Origin: Bacillus_AB infantis_B
GTDB lineage: Bacteria; Bacillota; Bacilli; Bacillales; Cytobacillaceae
NCBI RefSeq assembly: GCF_008180445.1
Contig: NZ_VTER01000013.1
Span: 1-64,000, forward strand
Direction: 5' to 3'
DNA length: 64,000 bases
A program made the position numbers and the translations under genes. Positions 25,374 through 32,658 of this stretch are shown one piece after another. Numbering within the stretch: the first letter of the stretch is position 1; every line of letters starts with the position of its first letter. The notes under the pieces are model-generated. The model had not been told where the DNA came from. It worked only from the letters and a program-made list of their open reading frames with translations, and made no database searches.

Positions 25374-26367
25374 CGCCTTCTTCTGCCATTTTTTTCAGCT
25401 CTTCCTCGCCAAATCGCCTCTTTTTCCTCCGCCTGCTGTCCCGCTGCCGTTCAATCATCCTTGGGATGATGAGCGCACAGACAACGATCGCAGCCGTAAT
25501 GAGCTTCATATCTCCTGTTTCAAGAAAATCGGCCCTCAGCGCAAGGGTCACGATGATTCTATAAAGGATGGCTCCCCCAATAACGGCTAAAGTCGCCCTG
25601 AAAATCGTTTTTGCCCCAAAGACCGCCTCGCCGATGATGACGGAGGCAAGGCCGATAATGATCATGCCGATCCCCATGCCGACATCGCTGAAGCCATTGT
25701 ACTGGGCAATAAGGGCGCCCGAAAAAGCAACAAGTCCGTTGGACAATCCCAGACCAAGGATTTTTAAAGTATCAGTATCAGCCGAAAAGCTCCGCACCAT
25801 TGTCTCATTATCGCCCACTGCCCTGATGGCAAGCCCGATATCCGTTTTCAGGAAAGCATCGAGCAGCAGCTTAATGACCATTGATACAGCAAGCATTACC
25901 AGCAGGATCCCCCATGTTTTGGGAACCATCCCCTCGAGCCCCATGCCCGTCAACAGTGATGCCATCCCGCTGTCGAACGGCAGTGACTCCCAAAAACCGG
26001 ACAGCTTTGTGATGAGAGTCTCCTCTGAGAGGAGGGGGACATTCGATTTTCCCATTATCCTCAGGTTGATGGAGTAAAGGGCAATCATCATTAATATGCC
26101 GGACAAAAGGGGATTTATTTTTCCTTTTGTGTGGAGCAGGCCAGTCAGGCACCCTGCAGCAAAGCCGCATATCATTGCCATTATGGTAGCAAGGAACGGA
26201 TTTGCGCCTGCCGCAATCATCGAAGCAGCAACAGCCGCACCTGTAACAAAACTCCCATCCACTGTCAGGTCCGGGAAATCAAGCACCCGGAATGACAGGT
26301 ACACACCAAGGGCCATCAACGCATAAATCGCACCCGCCTCCACTGATCCAAATATCGCTGTGAACAT
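25339..26367 (-). CDS. ABC transporter permease (TrpY-like)
   Basis: 342 aa, about 8-9 membrane segments, N-terminus FGSVEAGAIYALMALGVYLSFRVLDFPDLTV typical of the permeases that go with TrpX-type binding proteins (related to LivH/RbsC). The C-terminus is strongly basic (RQRDSRRRKKRRF). It starts 36 nt after the binding-protein gene. Confidence 0.9.
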   Translation of the reverse strand: MFTAIFGSVEAGAIYALMALGVYLSFRVLDFPDLTVDGSFVTGAAVAASMIAAGANPFLATIMAMICGFAAGCLTGLLHTKGKINPLLSGILMMIALYSINLRIMGKSNVPLLSEETLITKLSGFWESLPFDSGMASLLTGMGLEGMVPKTWGILLVMLAVSMVIKLLLDAFLKTDIGLAIRAVGDNETMVRSFSADTDTLKILGLGLSNGLVAFSGALIAQYNGFSDVGMGIGMIIIGLASVIIGEAVFGAKTIFRATLAVIGGAILYRIIVTLALRADFLETGDMKLITAAIVVCALIIPRMIERQRDSRRRKKRRFGEEELKKMAEEGGGQVAAAKTDL

Positions 26368-26403
26368 ATAATCTTCCTTTCTCCGGGAGGGAATTCTACC
26401 ATT

Positions 26404-27396
26404 CTATTCGATAAATTCAGCCAAGCTGCCCCATTCCTCTTTAAGCCCGATATTCATTTCCTCTGCAGCCTTCTTATTGATCAGAAGCTTTAGGTTTTGA
26501 GGATATTGTACAGGAAGCTCTGATGGCTTCTTCTCTCCTTCAAGGATCTTGGCCGCCATTTCCCCTGCCTCATAACCAATATCTTCATAGTCAAACCCGT
26601 AAGCCGCAAACCCTCCGCGCTCGACTGAGTCCAGTTCCCCGACAAACAGCGGGATCTCATTGTCGTTGGCTGTCTGGATGACCGACTCCAGGGCGGAAAC
26701 AACTGTATTATCCGTAATGATATAAATCATGTCTGCTTTGCCTACAAGGGATTCAGCTGCCTGCTTCACCTCTGAGGAAGCTGATACTGTGGCCTCTTCC
26801 AGCTTTAAGTCTGTTCCTTCCATCGCCTTTTTCACAAGATCGATCTGGGCATTGGAATTCTGCTCCCCCGAATTGTAGATGACTCCTACCGTTTTTCCTT
26901 CCATCTGCTCAGCCATGAATTTCACCGTATTCGGGATGGCATCCGGATGCGTATCCGTTGTCCCTGTAATATTTTCTCCAGGCTCTTCCATCGAGGCCAC
27001 GAGCTCAGCTCCAACGGGATCTGTTACAGAGGTGAAAACGATTGGGATATCCTTTGTCGCATTCAGTGCCCCGTAAGCGCTCGGCGTCGAATTGGCAAAG
27101 ATAAGATCTACACCGTCGCCGGCAAAGTTGTTGGCAATTGCCTGGTTGTTGTTCTGGTCGCCCTGGGCGATCTGGACATCATAGTCAACCTCGAGCCCTT
27201 TATCTTCAAGGGCCTTCTTGAACCCCTCAAGCGCTGCATCAAGAGAAGGATGCTCCACAATCTGCGTTACGCCGATTTGATATGTTTTCTTTCCCTCTGC
27301 TGCTGTTTTTCCTCCAGCTTCATCTGAACCGCACCCTGACAGCAATCCTGCTGCCAGCAGTCCTGCCGCAGCCAATCCAAACTTTTTCTTTTTCAT
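26404..27396 (-). CDS. ABC transporter substrate-binding lipoprotein (TrpX-like)
   Basis: 330 aa. Signal peptide MKKKKFGLAAAGLLAAGLLSG then lipobox LSGC with Cys22. The mature part, YQIGVTQIVEHPSLDAALEGF, then FANSTPSAYGALNATKDIPIVFTSVTDPVGA, is typical of the TrpX/ABC_sub_bind family, predicted to take up tryptophan or other aromatic compounds in Firmicutes. That ligand is inference; no tryptophan T-box or TRAP site is visible ahead of the gene. First gene of the operon, with a good promoter at 27474-27502. Confidence 0.9.
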   Translation of the reverse strand: MKKKKFGLAAAGLLAAGLLSGCGSDEAGGKTAAEGKKTYQIGVTQIVEHPSLDAALEGFKKALEDKGLEVDYDVQIAQGDQNNNQAIANNFAGDGVDLIFANSTPSAYGALNATKDIPIVFTSVTDPVGAELVASMEEPGENITGTTDTHPDAIPNTVKFMAEQMEGKTVGVIYNSGEQNSNAQIDLVKKAMEGTDLKLEEATVSASSEVKQAAESLVGKADMIYIITDNTVVSALESVIQTANDNEIPLFVGELDSVERGGFAAYGFDYEDIGYEAGEMAAKILEGEKKPSELPVQYPQNLKLLINKKAAEEMNIGLKEEWGSLAEFIE

Positions 27397-27443
27397 GAAT
27401 AATCCCCCATTCTTGTCCCATCAATTGCTATTCCGCTTTCGCA

Positions 27444-27502
27444 CTTTTATGCTTTTATGCTTTTATTCACTAAATTATATAAGGGAATTATACTATATTC
27501 AA
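27444..27502 (-). promoter_or_regulatory. sigma-A promoter of the TrpXYZ-like operon with 8-bp repeats at the start site
   Basis: On the minus strand TTGAAT (27502-27497), 17 bp, TATAAT (27479-27474). The first transcribed bases fall in three 8-bp repeats, CATAAAAG type, at 27444-27467. Confidence 0.75.
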
Positions 27503-27544
27503 GCAGTTTTTTGATATTTTAGAAAGTTTATAATATGAAAATCA

Positions 27545-27588
27545 AAAAACACCCTGTGAACGGCTTTCCATTCACAGGGTGTTTTGTT
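27545..27588 (-). terminator. terminator of the enoyl-CoA hydratase gene
   Basis: Perfect 13-bp stem AACACCCTGTGAA (27548-27560) / TTCACAGGGTGTT (27571-27583) with T-runs on both strands; it overlaps the gene's last codons. Confidence 0.85.
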
Positions 27589-28363
27589 ATCTTCCTTTGA
27601 ATTCAGGCTTCCTTTTTTCGGAGAACGCCTGAAGGGCTTCCAGCCTGTCTTCTGTCGGAATAGTCACCTCATAGGCTTTTCTCTCAATCTGCAAACCTGT
27701 CTGCAGATCCGCATTCATCCCTTGTTTAACAGCAAATTTAGCCTGCTGAAGGGCGACAGGTCCGTTTGCCAGCATTTCTTCTGCGAGTTTCAGACATTCT
27801 TCAAGAAGCTGTTCCTGAGGGACTGCTTTTGTCAATAATCCATAATGCAAAGCGTCTTCAGTTGTAAGCCTCCTGGCAGTGAGGATCAGCTCAAGTGCCT
27901 TAGCCTGTCCGATCAGCCTCGGAAGACGCTGCGTCCCGCCTGCTCCGGGAATGATGGCAAGGCTTGTTTCAGTCAATCCCATCTTCGTTCCCTGGGCAGC
28001 CAGCCTGAAATCACAGGACAGGGCCAGCTCCATCCCCCCGCCAAAAGCAAATCCATTGATGGCTGCAATCGTAGGCTGAGGAAGATGATCAATCAATGAG
28101 AATACCTCGCCGATTTTATATACATTCCTTTTGACTTCCGTCTGAGAAAGTGTCTTTCTTTCCTTCAGATCAGCCCCGACACTGAATGCTTTATCGCCTG
28201 CTCCTATAAAAATGACAATCCGGACATCCGGATTGATCCTGATATCCTCCACTGTCCGCTGCAGCTCTTCAAGAGTCTCATAATTAAAAGCATTCAGTGC
28301 TTCTGGCCTGTTCAGGGTAATAACGGCCGTGTGATTCTCCACCTTAAAATCAATGCTGCTCAT
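27587..28363 (-). CDS. enoyl-CoA hydratase/isomerase family protein
   Basis: 258 aa crotonase-fold enzyme. The oxyanion-hole motif INGFAFGGGMELALSCDFRLA is near residue 100, with Glu111-region and the second Glu in LTETSLAIIPGAGGTQRLPR, both present as in true hydratases. Acts in fatty-acid or amino-acid degradation. YhaR of B. subtilis is similar in kind. It is a single-gene unit here, next to lcfB on the same strand but with a terminator between them. Confidence 0.9.
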   Translation of the reverse strand: MSSIDFKVENHTAVITLNRPEALNAFNYETLEELQRTVEDIRINPDVRIVIFIGAGDKAFSVGADLKERKTLSQTEVKRNVYKIGEVFSLIDHLPQPTIAAINGFAFGGGMELALSCDFRLAAQGTKMGLTETSLAIIPGAGGTQRLPRLIGQAKALELILTARRLTTEDALHYGLLTKAVPQEQLLEECLKLAEEMLANGPVALQQAKFAVKQGMNADLQTGLQIERKAYEVTIPTEDRLEALQAFSEKRKPEFKGR

Positions 28364-28506
28364 ATTTCGTTTTCAACTCCTTTTTTATGTCTATCTGCAT
28401 AATTCGCTTTCCGGATATGAAAACCCTTTCTTTTCACTCATGGTATGAAGCATTTCTATCATATCCACGGCGGAAGATGACAGGATGAAGCAGGCAGCTT
28501 CCTGTC

Positions 28507-28546
28507 AAAAAACCAGGCTGGAAGCGAAATCCGGCCTGGTTTTGAG
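28507..28546 (-). terminator. terminator of lcfB
   Basis: Stem AAACCAGGC / GCCTGGTTT with a 14-nt loop, then TTTTTTGACAGG on the minus strand, about 70 nt past the lcfB stop. The rest of 28364-28610 holds no gene that I can see. Confidence 0.7.
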
Positions 28547-28610
28547 AACGAAATGTACATGATATTCCACATATCCGCAGAATGGCCCTGGACAAACTGC
28601 CATCATAGCT

Positions 28611-30167
28611 TTATTTGGTCTGAAGCACCTGTTTCTTCAATGCTCTTCTCAATATCTTTCCTGTCGTATTCTTAGGCAGCTCGTCCAGGAATTCAATCGA
28701 GGAAGGCAGCTTGTATTTAGCAAGATGCTGTTTACAGTAGGCAATCAGCTCTTCTCCGGTGAGAGAAGGATCAGACAGCACAACATAGCTTCTCACCGCT
28801 TCTCCCTGATTCGGATCCGGCACGCCGATTACAGCCGCCTCAACCACGCCCGGATGGCTGTACAGCACTTCCTCCACTTCCCTTGGATAGACATTGTAGC
28901 CGCCGACAATGATGATTTCCTTTTTCCTGTCAACAATATAGAAATAGCCTTCTTCATCCATCCTCGCAAGATCTCCTGTAAAAAGCCAGCCGTCCCTGAT
29001 TGTGGCAGCTGTTTCTTCAGGCATCTTATAATAGCCTTTCATAACATTCGGGCCCCTTACAGCAAGTTCGCCGACTTCACCAGGCGGCACCTCATCACCC
29101 AGTTCATTGACAACTCTGTTTTCAACATTAAGGATGCTTGTCCCGATTGAGCCAGGCTTGCGCGGCCGGTCAAGCGGATTGAAGCATGTTACCGGCGAAG
29201 CCTCGGACAGCCCGTATCCTTCGGAAATAAGGACATTGAATTTTCTTTCAAAGTTTTCAAGCAGTGCTACCGGCAGTGATGCTCCGCCGGAAATGCAGAG
29301 GCGGAGGGACTTTAAATCTTCTGCCTTGCCATCGCTGTATTGCAGCAGGAAATTGTACATGGTCGGCACACCGGCAAAAACAGTTGCCTCATACTCTTTT
29401 ACCAGCCTGAATACTTCTTTCGGGCTGAATTTAGGATCGATCAGGATGGTCGCTCCATTCATCAGAGGTGCGTTAAGCACAACAGTCAGGCAGAAGACAT
29501 GGAACATCGGAAGCGACGTAATGACCCTGTCCGATTCATTCATCTTCAAGTAATCGCTTACATCCTTTGCATTGCTGTAAAGGTTTTTATGCGTGAGCAT
29601 TGCGCCTTTCGGCTTCCCTGTGGTGCCTGATGTATAGAGTATGATAGCTGTCTCCTCTTCCTCGAGCTCCGGTCCCTGGAAGCCGGCATCGCCTGAAGCC
29701 AGCACTGATGTAAACGATTTCAGTTTAGGATAGACACTCAGGGCCGAGACATCAGCACCTGCCTGTTTGCCTTGAGGGGTTTCACAAATGATATAGTTTT
29801 CAACCGACGGAAGGGCCCTGTGCATTTTCTCTGCCATCGGAACCAGCAAGTCCAGGCTGATGATAGCTTTTACATCACCGTTTTTGACAATATAGCCAAT
29901 TTCATCCGGCGTATAGATCGGATTGATCGGAATCACGGTCGCCCCCAGGCGCATCGCCCCATACAAGCTGATAATGAAGAATGGAGAATTGCCGAGCAGC
30001 AGTGCGACATGATCTCCCTTTTGGATTCCCAGCTTTTCCAAGCCAGAAGCAAACTTTGTAACTGCCTCATCAAGCTCAGCATAAGTGCTCTCCTTGTCCA
30101 TAAAATAATAGGCTGGCTTTTCACCCAGCTTCTGAGCAGTTTCATGCAGCTGTAAAGATAAGTTCAT
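28611..30167 (-). CDS. lcfB: long-chain fatty acid-CoA ligase
   Basis: 518 aa. Activates fatty acids to acyl-CoA through acyl-AMP. AMP-binding motif ILYTSGTTGKPKGAMLTHKNL near 178-198, then EGYGLSEASPVTCFNP and the hinge region DRKKEIIIVGGYNVYPREVEE with the catalytic Lys in LPKNTTGKILRRAL near the C-terminus. The size and the neighbour lplJ match B. subtilis YhfL (LcfB). The ATG follows TAGGAGGAGGG. A perfect FadR box sits in the leader, so fatty acyl-CoA should induce it. Confidence 0.93.
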   Translation of the reverse strand: MNLSLQLHETAQKLGEKPAYYFMDKESTYAELDEAVTKFASGLEKLGIQKGDHVALLLGNSPFFIISLYGAMRLGATVIPINPIYTPDEIGYIVKNGDVKAIISLDLLVPMAEKMHRALPSVENYIICETPQGKQAGADVSALSVYPKLKSFTSVLASGDAGFQGPELEEEETAIILYTSGTTGKPKGAMLTHKNLYSNAKDVSDYLKMNESDRVITSLPMFHVFCLTVVLNAPLMNGATILIDPKFSPKEVFRLVKEYEATVFAGVPTMYNFLLQYSDGKAEDLKSLRLCISGGASLPVALLENFERKFNVLISEGYGLSEASPVTCFNPLDRPRKPGSIGTSILNVENRVVNELGDEVPPGEVGELAVRGPNVMKGYYKMPEETAATIRDGWLFTGDLARMDEEGYFYIVDRKKEIIIVGGYNVYPREVEEVLYSHPGVVEAAVIGVPDPNQGEAVRSYVVLSDPSLTGEELIAYCKQHLAKYKLPSSIEFLDELPKNTTGKILRRALKKQVLQTK

Positions 30168-30186
30168 AATTTTCCCTCCTCCTAAA

Positions 30187-30204
30187 TGAATGAATAATCA
30201 TTCA
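30187..30204 (-). promoter_or_regulatory. FadR operator in the lcfB leader
   Basis: Palindrome TGAATGAATAATCATTCA matches the B. subtilis FadR (YsiA) box TGAATGAMTANTCATTCA at every position. It is between the lcfB promoter and start codon, so FadR would block elongation or initiation. FadR itself is outside the window. Confidence 0.85.
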
Positions 30205-30231
30205 TTAAATAATAAAAAATTTTCTAAATAT

Positions 30232-30260
30232 ATTATATTGAAAGAAATTTATGTATTCAA
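30232..30260 (-). promoter_or_regulatory. sigma-A promoter of lcfB
   Basis: On the minus strand TTGAAT (30260-30255), 17 bp, TATAAT (30237-30232), about 65 nt ahead of the start codon. Confidence 0.75.
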
Positions 30261-30313
30261 GTGCACAGTGCCAAAATTTTGTATATATTTGGCCCGCTGT
30301 ATTGCGTACCCAT

Positions 30314-30340
30314 AAAAAAACCCCGCCGGGGCGGGGCAAA
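30314..30340 (-). terminator. terminator of lplJ
   Basis: GC-only stem CCCCGCC / GGCGGGG followed by seven T on the minus strand, directly after the lplJ stop. Confidence 0.85.
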
Positions 30341-30342
30341 AC

Positions 30343-31335
30343 TCAATAGACAAGATCAATAAAATCCTCTTTTGTGACATTTCCAAAATAATGTTTGATG
30401 TTGATATCTGCAAGAGCGTCTTCGATTGCCGCTTTCTCATAGCGCAGACCTGCCAGCTTATCTTCAATTACTGCTACATCTCCGACCCCGAAAAAGTCGC
30501 CGAATATTTTGCAATTCTCGATAACCCCTTTATTCACATCCAGACGGACATCGATTTGGCCGACCGGGAAGCGGTGTGAATGCTGGAGATTGAATTTCGG
30601 TGATTTCCCATAATTCCAGTCCCAATTCCGGTAGCGCTCTTTTGATAGCTGATGTATCTTTTCCCAATCCTCTTCTGTCAGTACATACTCCGGAATTTCG
30701 TCAAGATCCCCAAAGATGTTCTTCAGGAGTGTGCTTCTGAACTGCTCAGTCGAAACCTTTTCTTCCAGGAATTCAGAAATATTCGCAACACGGCTGCGGA
30801 TGGACTTGATGCCCTTTGACTCAATTTTATCCTTCCTCACCTTAAGGGCCGATACAACACTGTCGATCTCAGAATCAAACAGCAATGTCCCGTGGCTGAA
30901 CATCCTGCCCCTTGTTGCGAACTGGGCATTACCGGAAATTTTCCTTCCTTCTGCAGTAAGATCGTTCCGTCCGCTCAGCTCAGCTGCCACTCCCATTTTT
31001 TTCAAAGCCTCAACAACAGGCTCTGTGAACTTCCTGAAGTTATGGAAGCTGTCCCCATCGTCCTTTGTAATGAATGAAAAATTAAGATTGCCCAAATCGT
31101 GGTAGACGGCTCCCCCTCCGGATAAGCGGCGGACCACATGAATGCCGTTTTTCTCAACATATTCTGTATTGATCTCCTCGATGGTGTTCTGGTTTTTGCC
31201 GATGATGATGGAAGGCTCATTTATGTAAAAAAGCAGATAGCTTTCCTGGTCAATGTCCAGGTTCTTCAATGCATACTCTTCAATGGCAAGATTTATGCGG
31301 GGGTCTGTAATCCCTTTGTTGTCGATAAATAGCAT
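30343..31335 (-). CDS. lplJ: lipoate-protein ligase
   Basis: 330 aa. Attaches lipoate to GcvH and 2-oxo acid dehydrogenases. The ligase motif VVRRLSGGGAVYHDLGNLNFSF lies near residue 70, and the catalytic Lys in GRKISGNAQF near 137. The C-terminal accessory domain is present. YhfJ of B. subtilis is LplJ, and the neighbours lcfB and yhfI match. The start follows AAAGGAGA. Confidence 0.93.
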   Translation of the reverse strand: MLFIDNKGITDPRINLAIEEYALKNLDIDQESYLLFYINEPSIIIGKNQNTIEEINTEYVEKNGIHVVRRLSGGGAVYHDLGNLNFSFITKDDGDSFHNFRKFTEPVVEALKKMGVAAELSGRNDLTAEGRKISGNAQFATRGRMFSHGTLLFDSEIDSVVSALKVRKDKIESKGIKSIRSRVANISEFLEEKVSTEQFRSTLLKNIFGDLDEIPEYVLTEEDWEKIHQLSKERYRNWDWNYGKSPKFNLQHSHRFPVGQIDVRLDVNKGVIENCKIFGDFFGVGDVAVIEDKLAGLRYEKAAIEDALADINIKHYFGNVTKEDFIDLVY

Positions 31336-31352
31336 GATGATTCTCCTTTGTT

Positions 31353-32087
31353 TTAGATAGTGTAGGCATCATTGAATGCTGCCAGGCGGACTGGGCCGCT
31401 GTATTCTCTTGCTGACTCCTCAGCCAGCTGTGAAAGCTCCCCATAATGCGGAAGATGGGTCAGGACAAGCTGTTCCGCGCCCGCTTTTTCAGCGAGCTTC
31501 CCGGCATCATAGCTGTTCATATGCCCTGCATTCTTTCCATTCTGATTTCCGTAGAAATTGCACTCGCTGACAAGCAGGGAGGCTCCGGATGCAAAAGCAG
31601 CCAGCTCTTCTTTATAGGATGTATCAGCTGTATATACCATTGCTTTGCCTTCTGCTTCAAACCGCATCGCATAGCAAGGGGCTGGATGATCCGTTTTTAA
31701 AAATGTGATCGTAAAGGGCCCAAGGGCTAATTCCTCGTCCGGCTTATACTCTTTTCCTTCTGTAATATCTTTATAGCTGAGCTTCGAGAACTCCTGAGGG
31801 TTTTCCCTGTGGGCATAGATCGGCAGGGTATCCATCTTTTTCCCAAGAAAGCCCTGGATCAGGCGGGCATGCTGCAAAACTCCAATATCAGCGATGTGGT
31901 CAGGATGGTAATGGGAGATGATGACCGCATCAAGCTCCTCCGGCTGGATGAGCTGCTGCATTTTCGATAATACTCCGCTGCCGCAGTCCACAAGCAGGCG
32001 GAAGCCATTATGTTCAAGAAGATAGCCGGCACTGGCCTCATTGGCCTTCGGATATCCTCCCCAAGGTCCTATGACAGTTAGTTTCAT
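31353..32087 (-). CDS. yhfI: MBL-fold metallo-hydrolase
   Basis: 244 aa, same length as B. subtilis YhfI. Metal motif ISHYHPDHIADI (HxHxDH) near residue 62, later HPAPCYAMRF, YTADTSY, SECNF and THLPHYG. It is a member of the metallo-beta-lactamase superfamily close to tRNase Z-like and phosphonate-type hydrolases; the substrate is not known. I chose ATG at 32087 (after AAAGGAGGAC). It lies 17 nt ahead of lplJ, so probably co-transcribed. Confidence 0.9.
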   Translation of the reverse strand: MKLTVIGPWGGYPKANEASAGYLLEHNGFRLLVDCGSGVLSKMQQLIQPEELDAVIISHYHPDHIADIGVLQHARLIQGFLGKKMDTLPIYAHRENPQEFSKLSYKDITEGKEYKPDEELALGPFTITFLKTDHPAPCYAMRFEAEGKAMVYTADTSYKEELAAFASGASLLVSECNFYGNQNGKNAGHMNSYDAGKLAEKAGAEQLVLTHLPHYGELSQLAEESAREYSGPVRLAAFNDAYTI

Positions 32088-32177
32088 GGAAAGTCCTCCT
32101 TTTTTCCGAATCCCTATTATCACTATAATCGATTATGCCTATTTTTTCATTTTTTTAAAATTGTATTGATACAGACA

Positions 32178-32206
32178 TTGACTAATAAATACTGTTATAA
32201 TACAAT
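32178..32206 (+). promoter_or_regulatory. sigma-A promoter of yhfH
   Basis: TTGACT (32178-32183), 17 bp, TACAAT (32201-32206). A second TATAAT (32196-32201) overlaps but with poor spacing. The yhfI promoter must lie in the same divergent region. Confidence 0.6.
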
Positions 32207-32249
32207 ATAAATACAGAAACACAAACACATAACCCGGGAGGCTGACAGA

Positions 32250-32378
32250 ATGCTAGAAAATATCGTGGAATTTTTCAGGAATTTGCCAGCAAAACAATGT
32301 TCGGAGTGCGGCAGCTCCATTGATGAGCAGCACGAATGCTATGGGACCAAATGTGATAAGTGTCTTGACTTGAACTGA
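32250..32378 (+). CDS. yhfH: YhfH-like small zinc-ribbon protein
   Basis: 42 aa, starting MLENIVEFFRNLPAKQC and ending CDKCLDLN. It has C17-x2-C20 and C35-x2-C38 with C30 between, a likely zinc knuckle. A GGGAGG site lies 9 nt ahead of the ATG and a good promoter farther up. B. subtilis has a gene of the same kind and size (yhfH) beside yhfI, so I take it as real in spite of the length. Function unknown. Confidence 0.8.
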   Translation: MLENIVEFFRNLPAKQCSECGSSIDEQHECYGTKCDKCLDLN

Positions 32379-32399
32379 CTGGAATTCTATAAAATTATA

Positions 32400-32579
32400 A
32401 GAAAAGCGCAAGCGCCTTGCTCACCCTTAAGGAACGCAGACTAAGAACGCCACGTCCTGTGGCAACGTCTGCATAACCCCCATCCTGGGGGCCTCAAGAC
32501 GATCATCCCGGAAAGGCGTTCTTTGCCTTTTTGGGATGATTGGCTTGTGACCTCGAGGGGGTAGGCGCTGGAGCTAGAC
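32400..32579. repeat. fifth palindromic repeat, with nested hairpins
   Basis: Outer arms match the 9993-10492 repeats: AAAAGCGCAAGCGCCTTGCT at the left and GTAGGCGCTGGAGC at the right, and inner arms GATCATCCC / GGGATGAT around GGCGTTCTTTGCC. The left arm also holds two extra hairpins, CAGAC(N)GCCAC / GTGGC(N)GTCTG and CCCCCATCCTGGGGG, absent from the copies at 10 kb. Together with the following terminator it fills the space between yhfH and yhgE. Confidence 0.75.
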
Positions 32580-32617
32580 AGTAATCGAAGTTAAAAAAAT
32601 ATACTTTCTTATTTTAC

Positions 32618-32648
32618 CAAAAAGACCCGGCCGCCGGCCGGGTCTTTC
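32618..32648 (-). terminator. terminator of yhgE
   Basis: Stem AAAGACCCGGCCG / CGGCCGGGTCTTT, self-complementary, with T-runs on both sides. Confidence 0.85.
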
Positions 32649-32658
32649 TCTGTCTCTA

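Noticed and set aside
27397..27586. Tryptophan T-box or TRAP site ahead of the TrpX-like gene
   Set aside because: No GGTGGNACCGCG-like sequence and no run of NAG triplets; only a promoter and short repeats.
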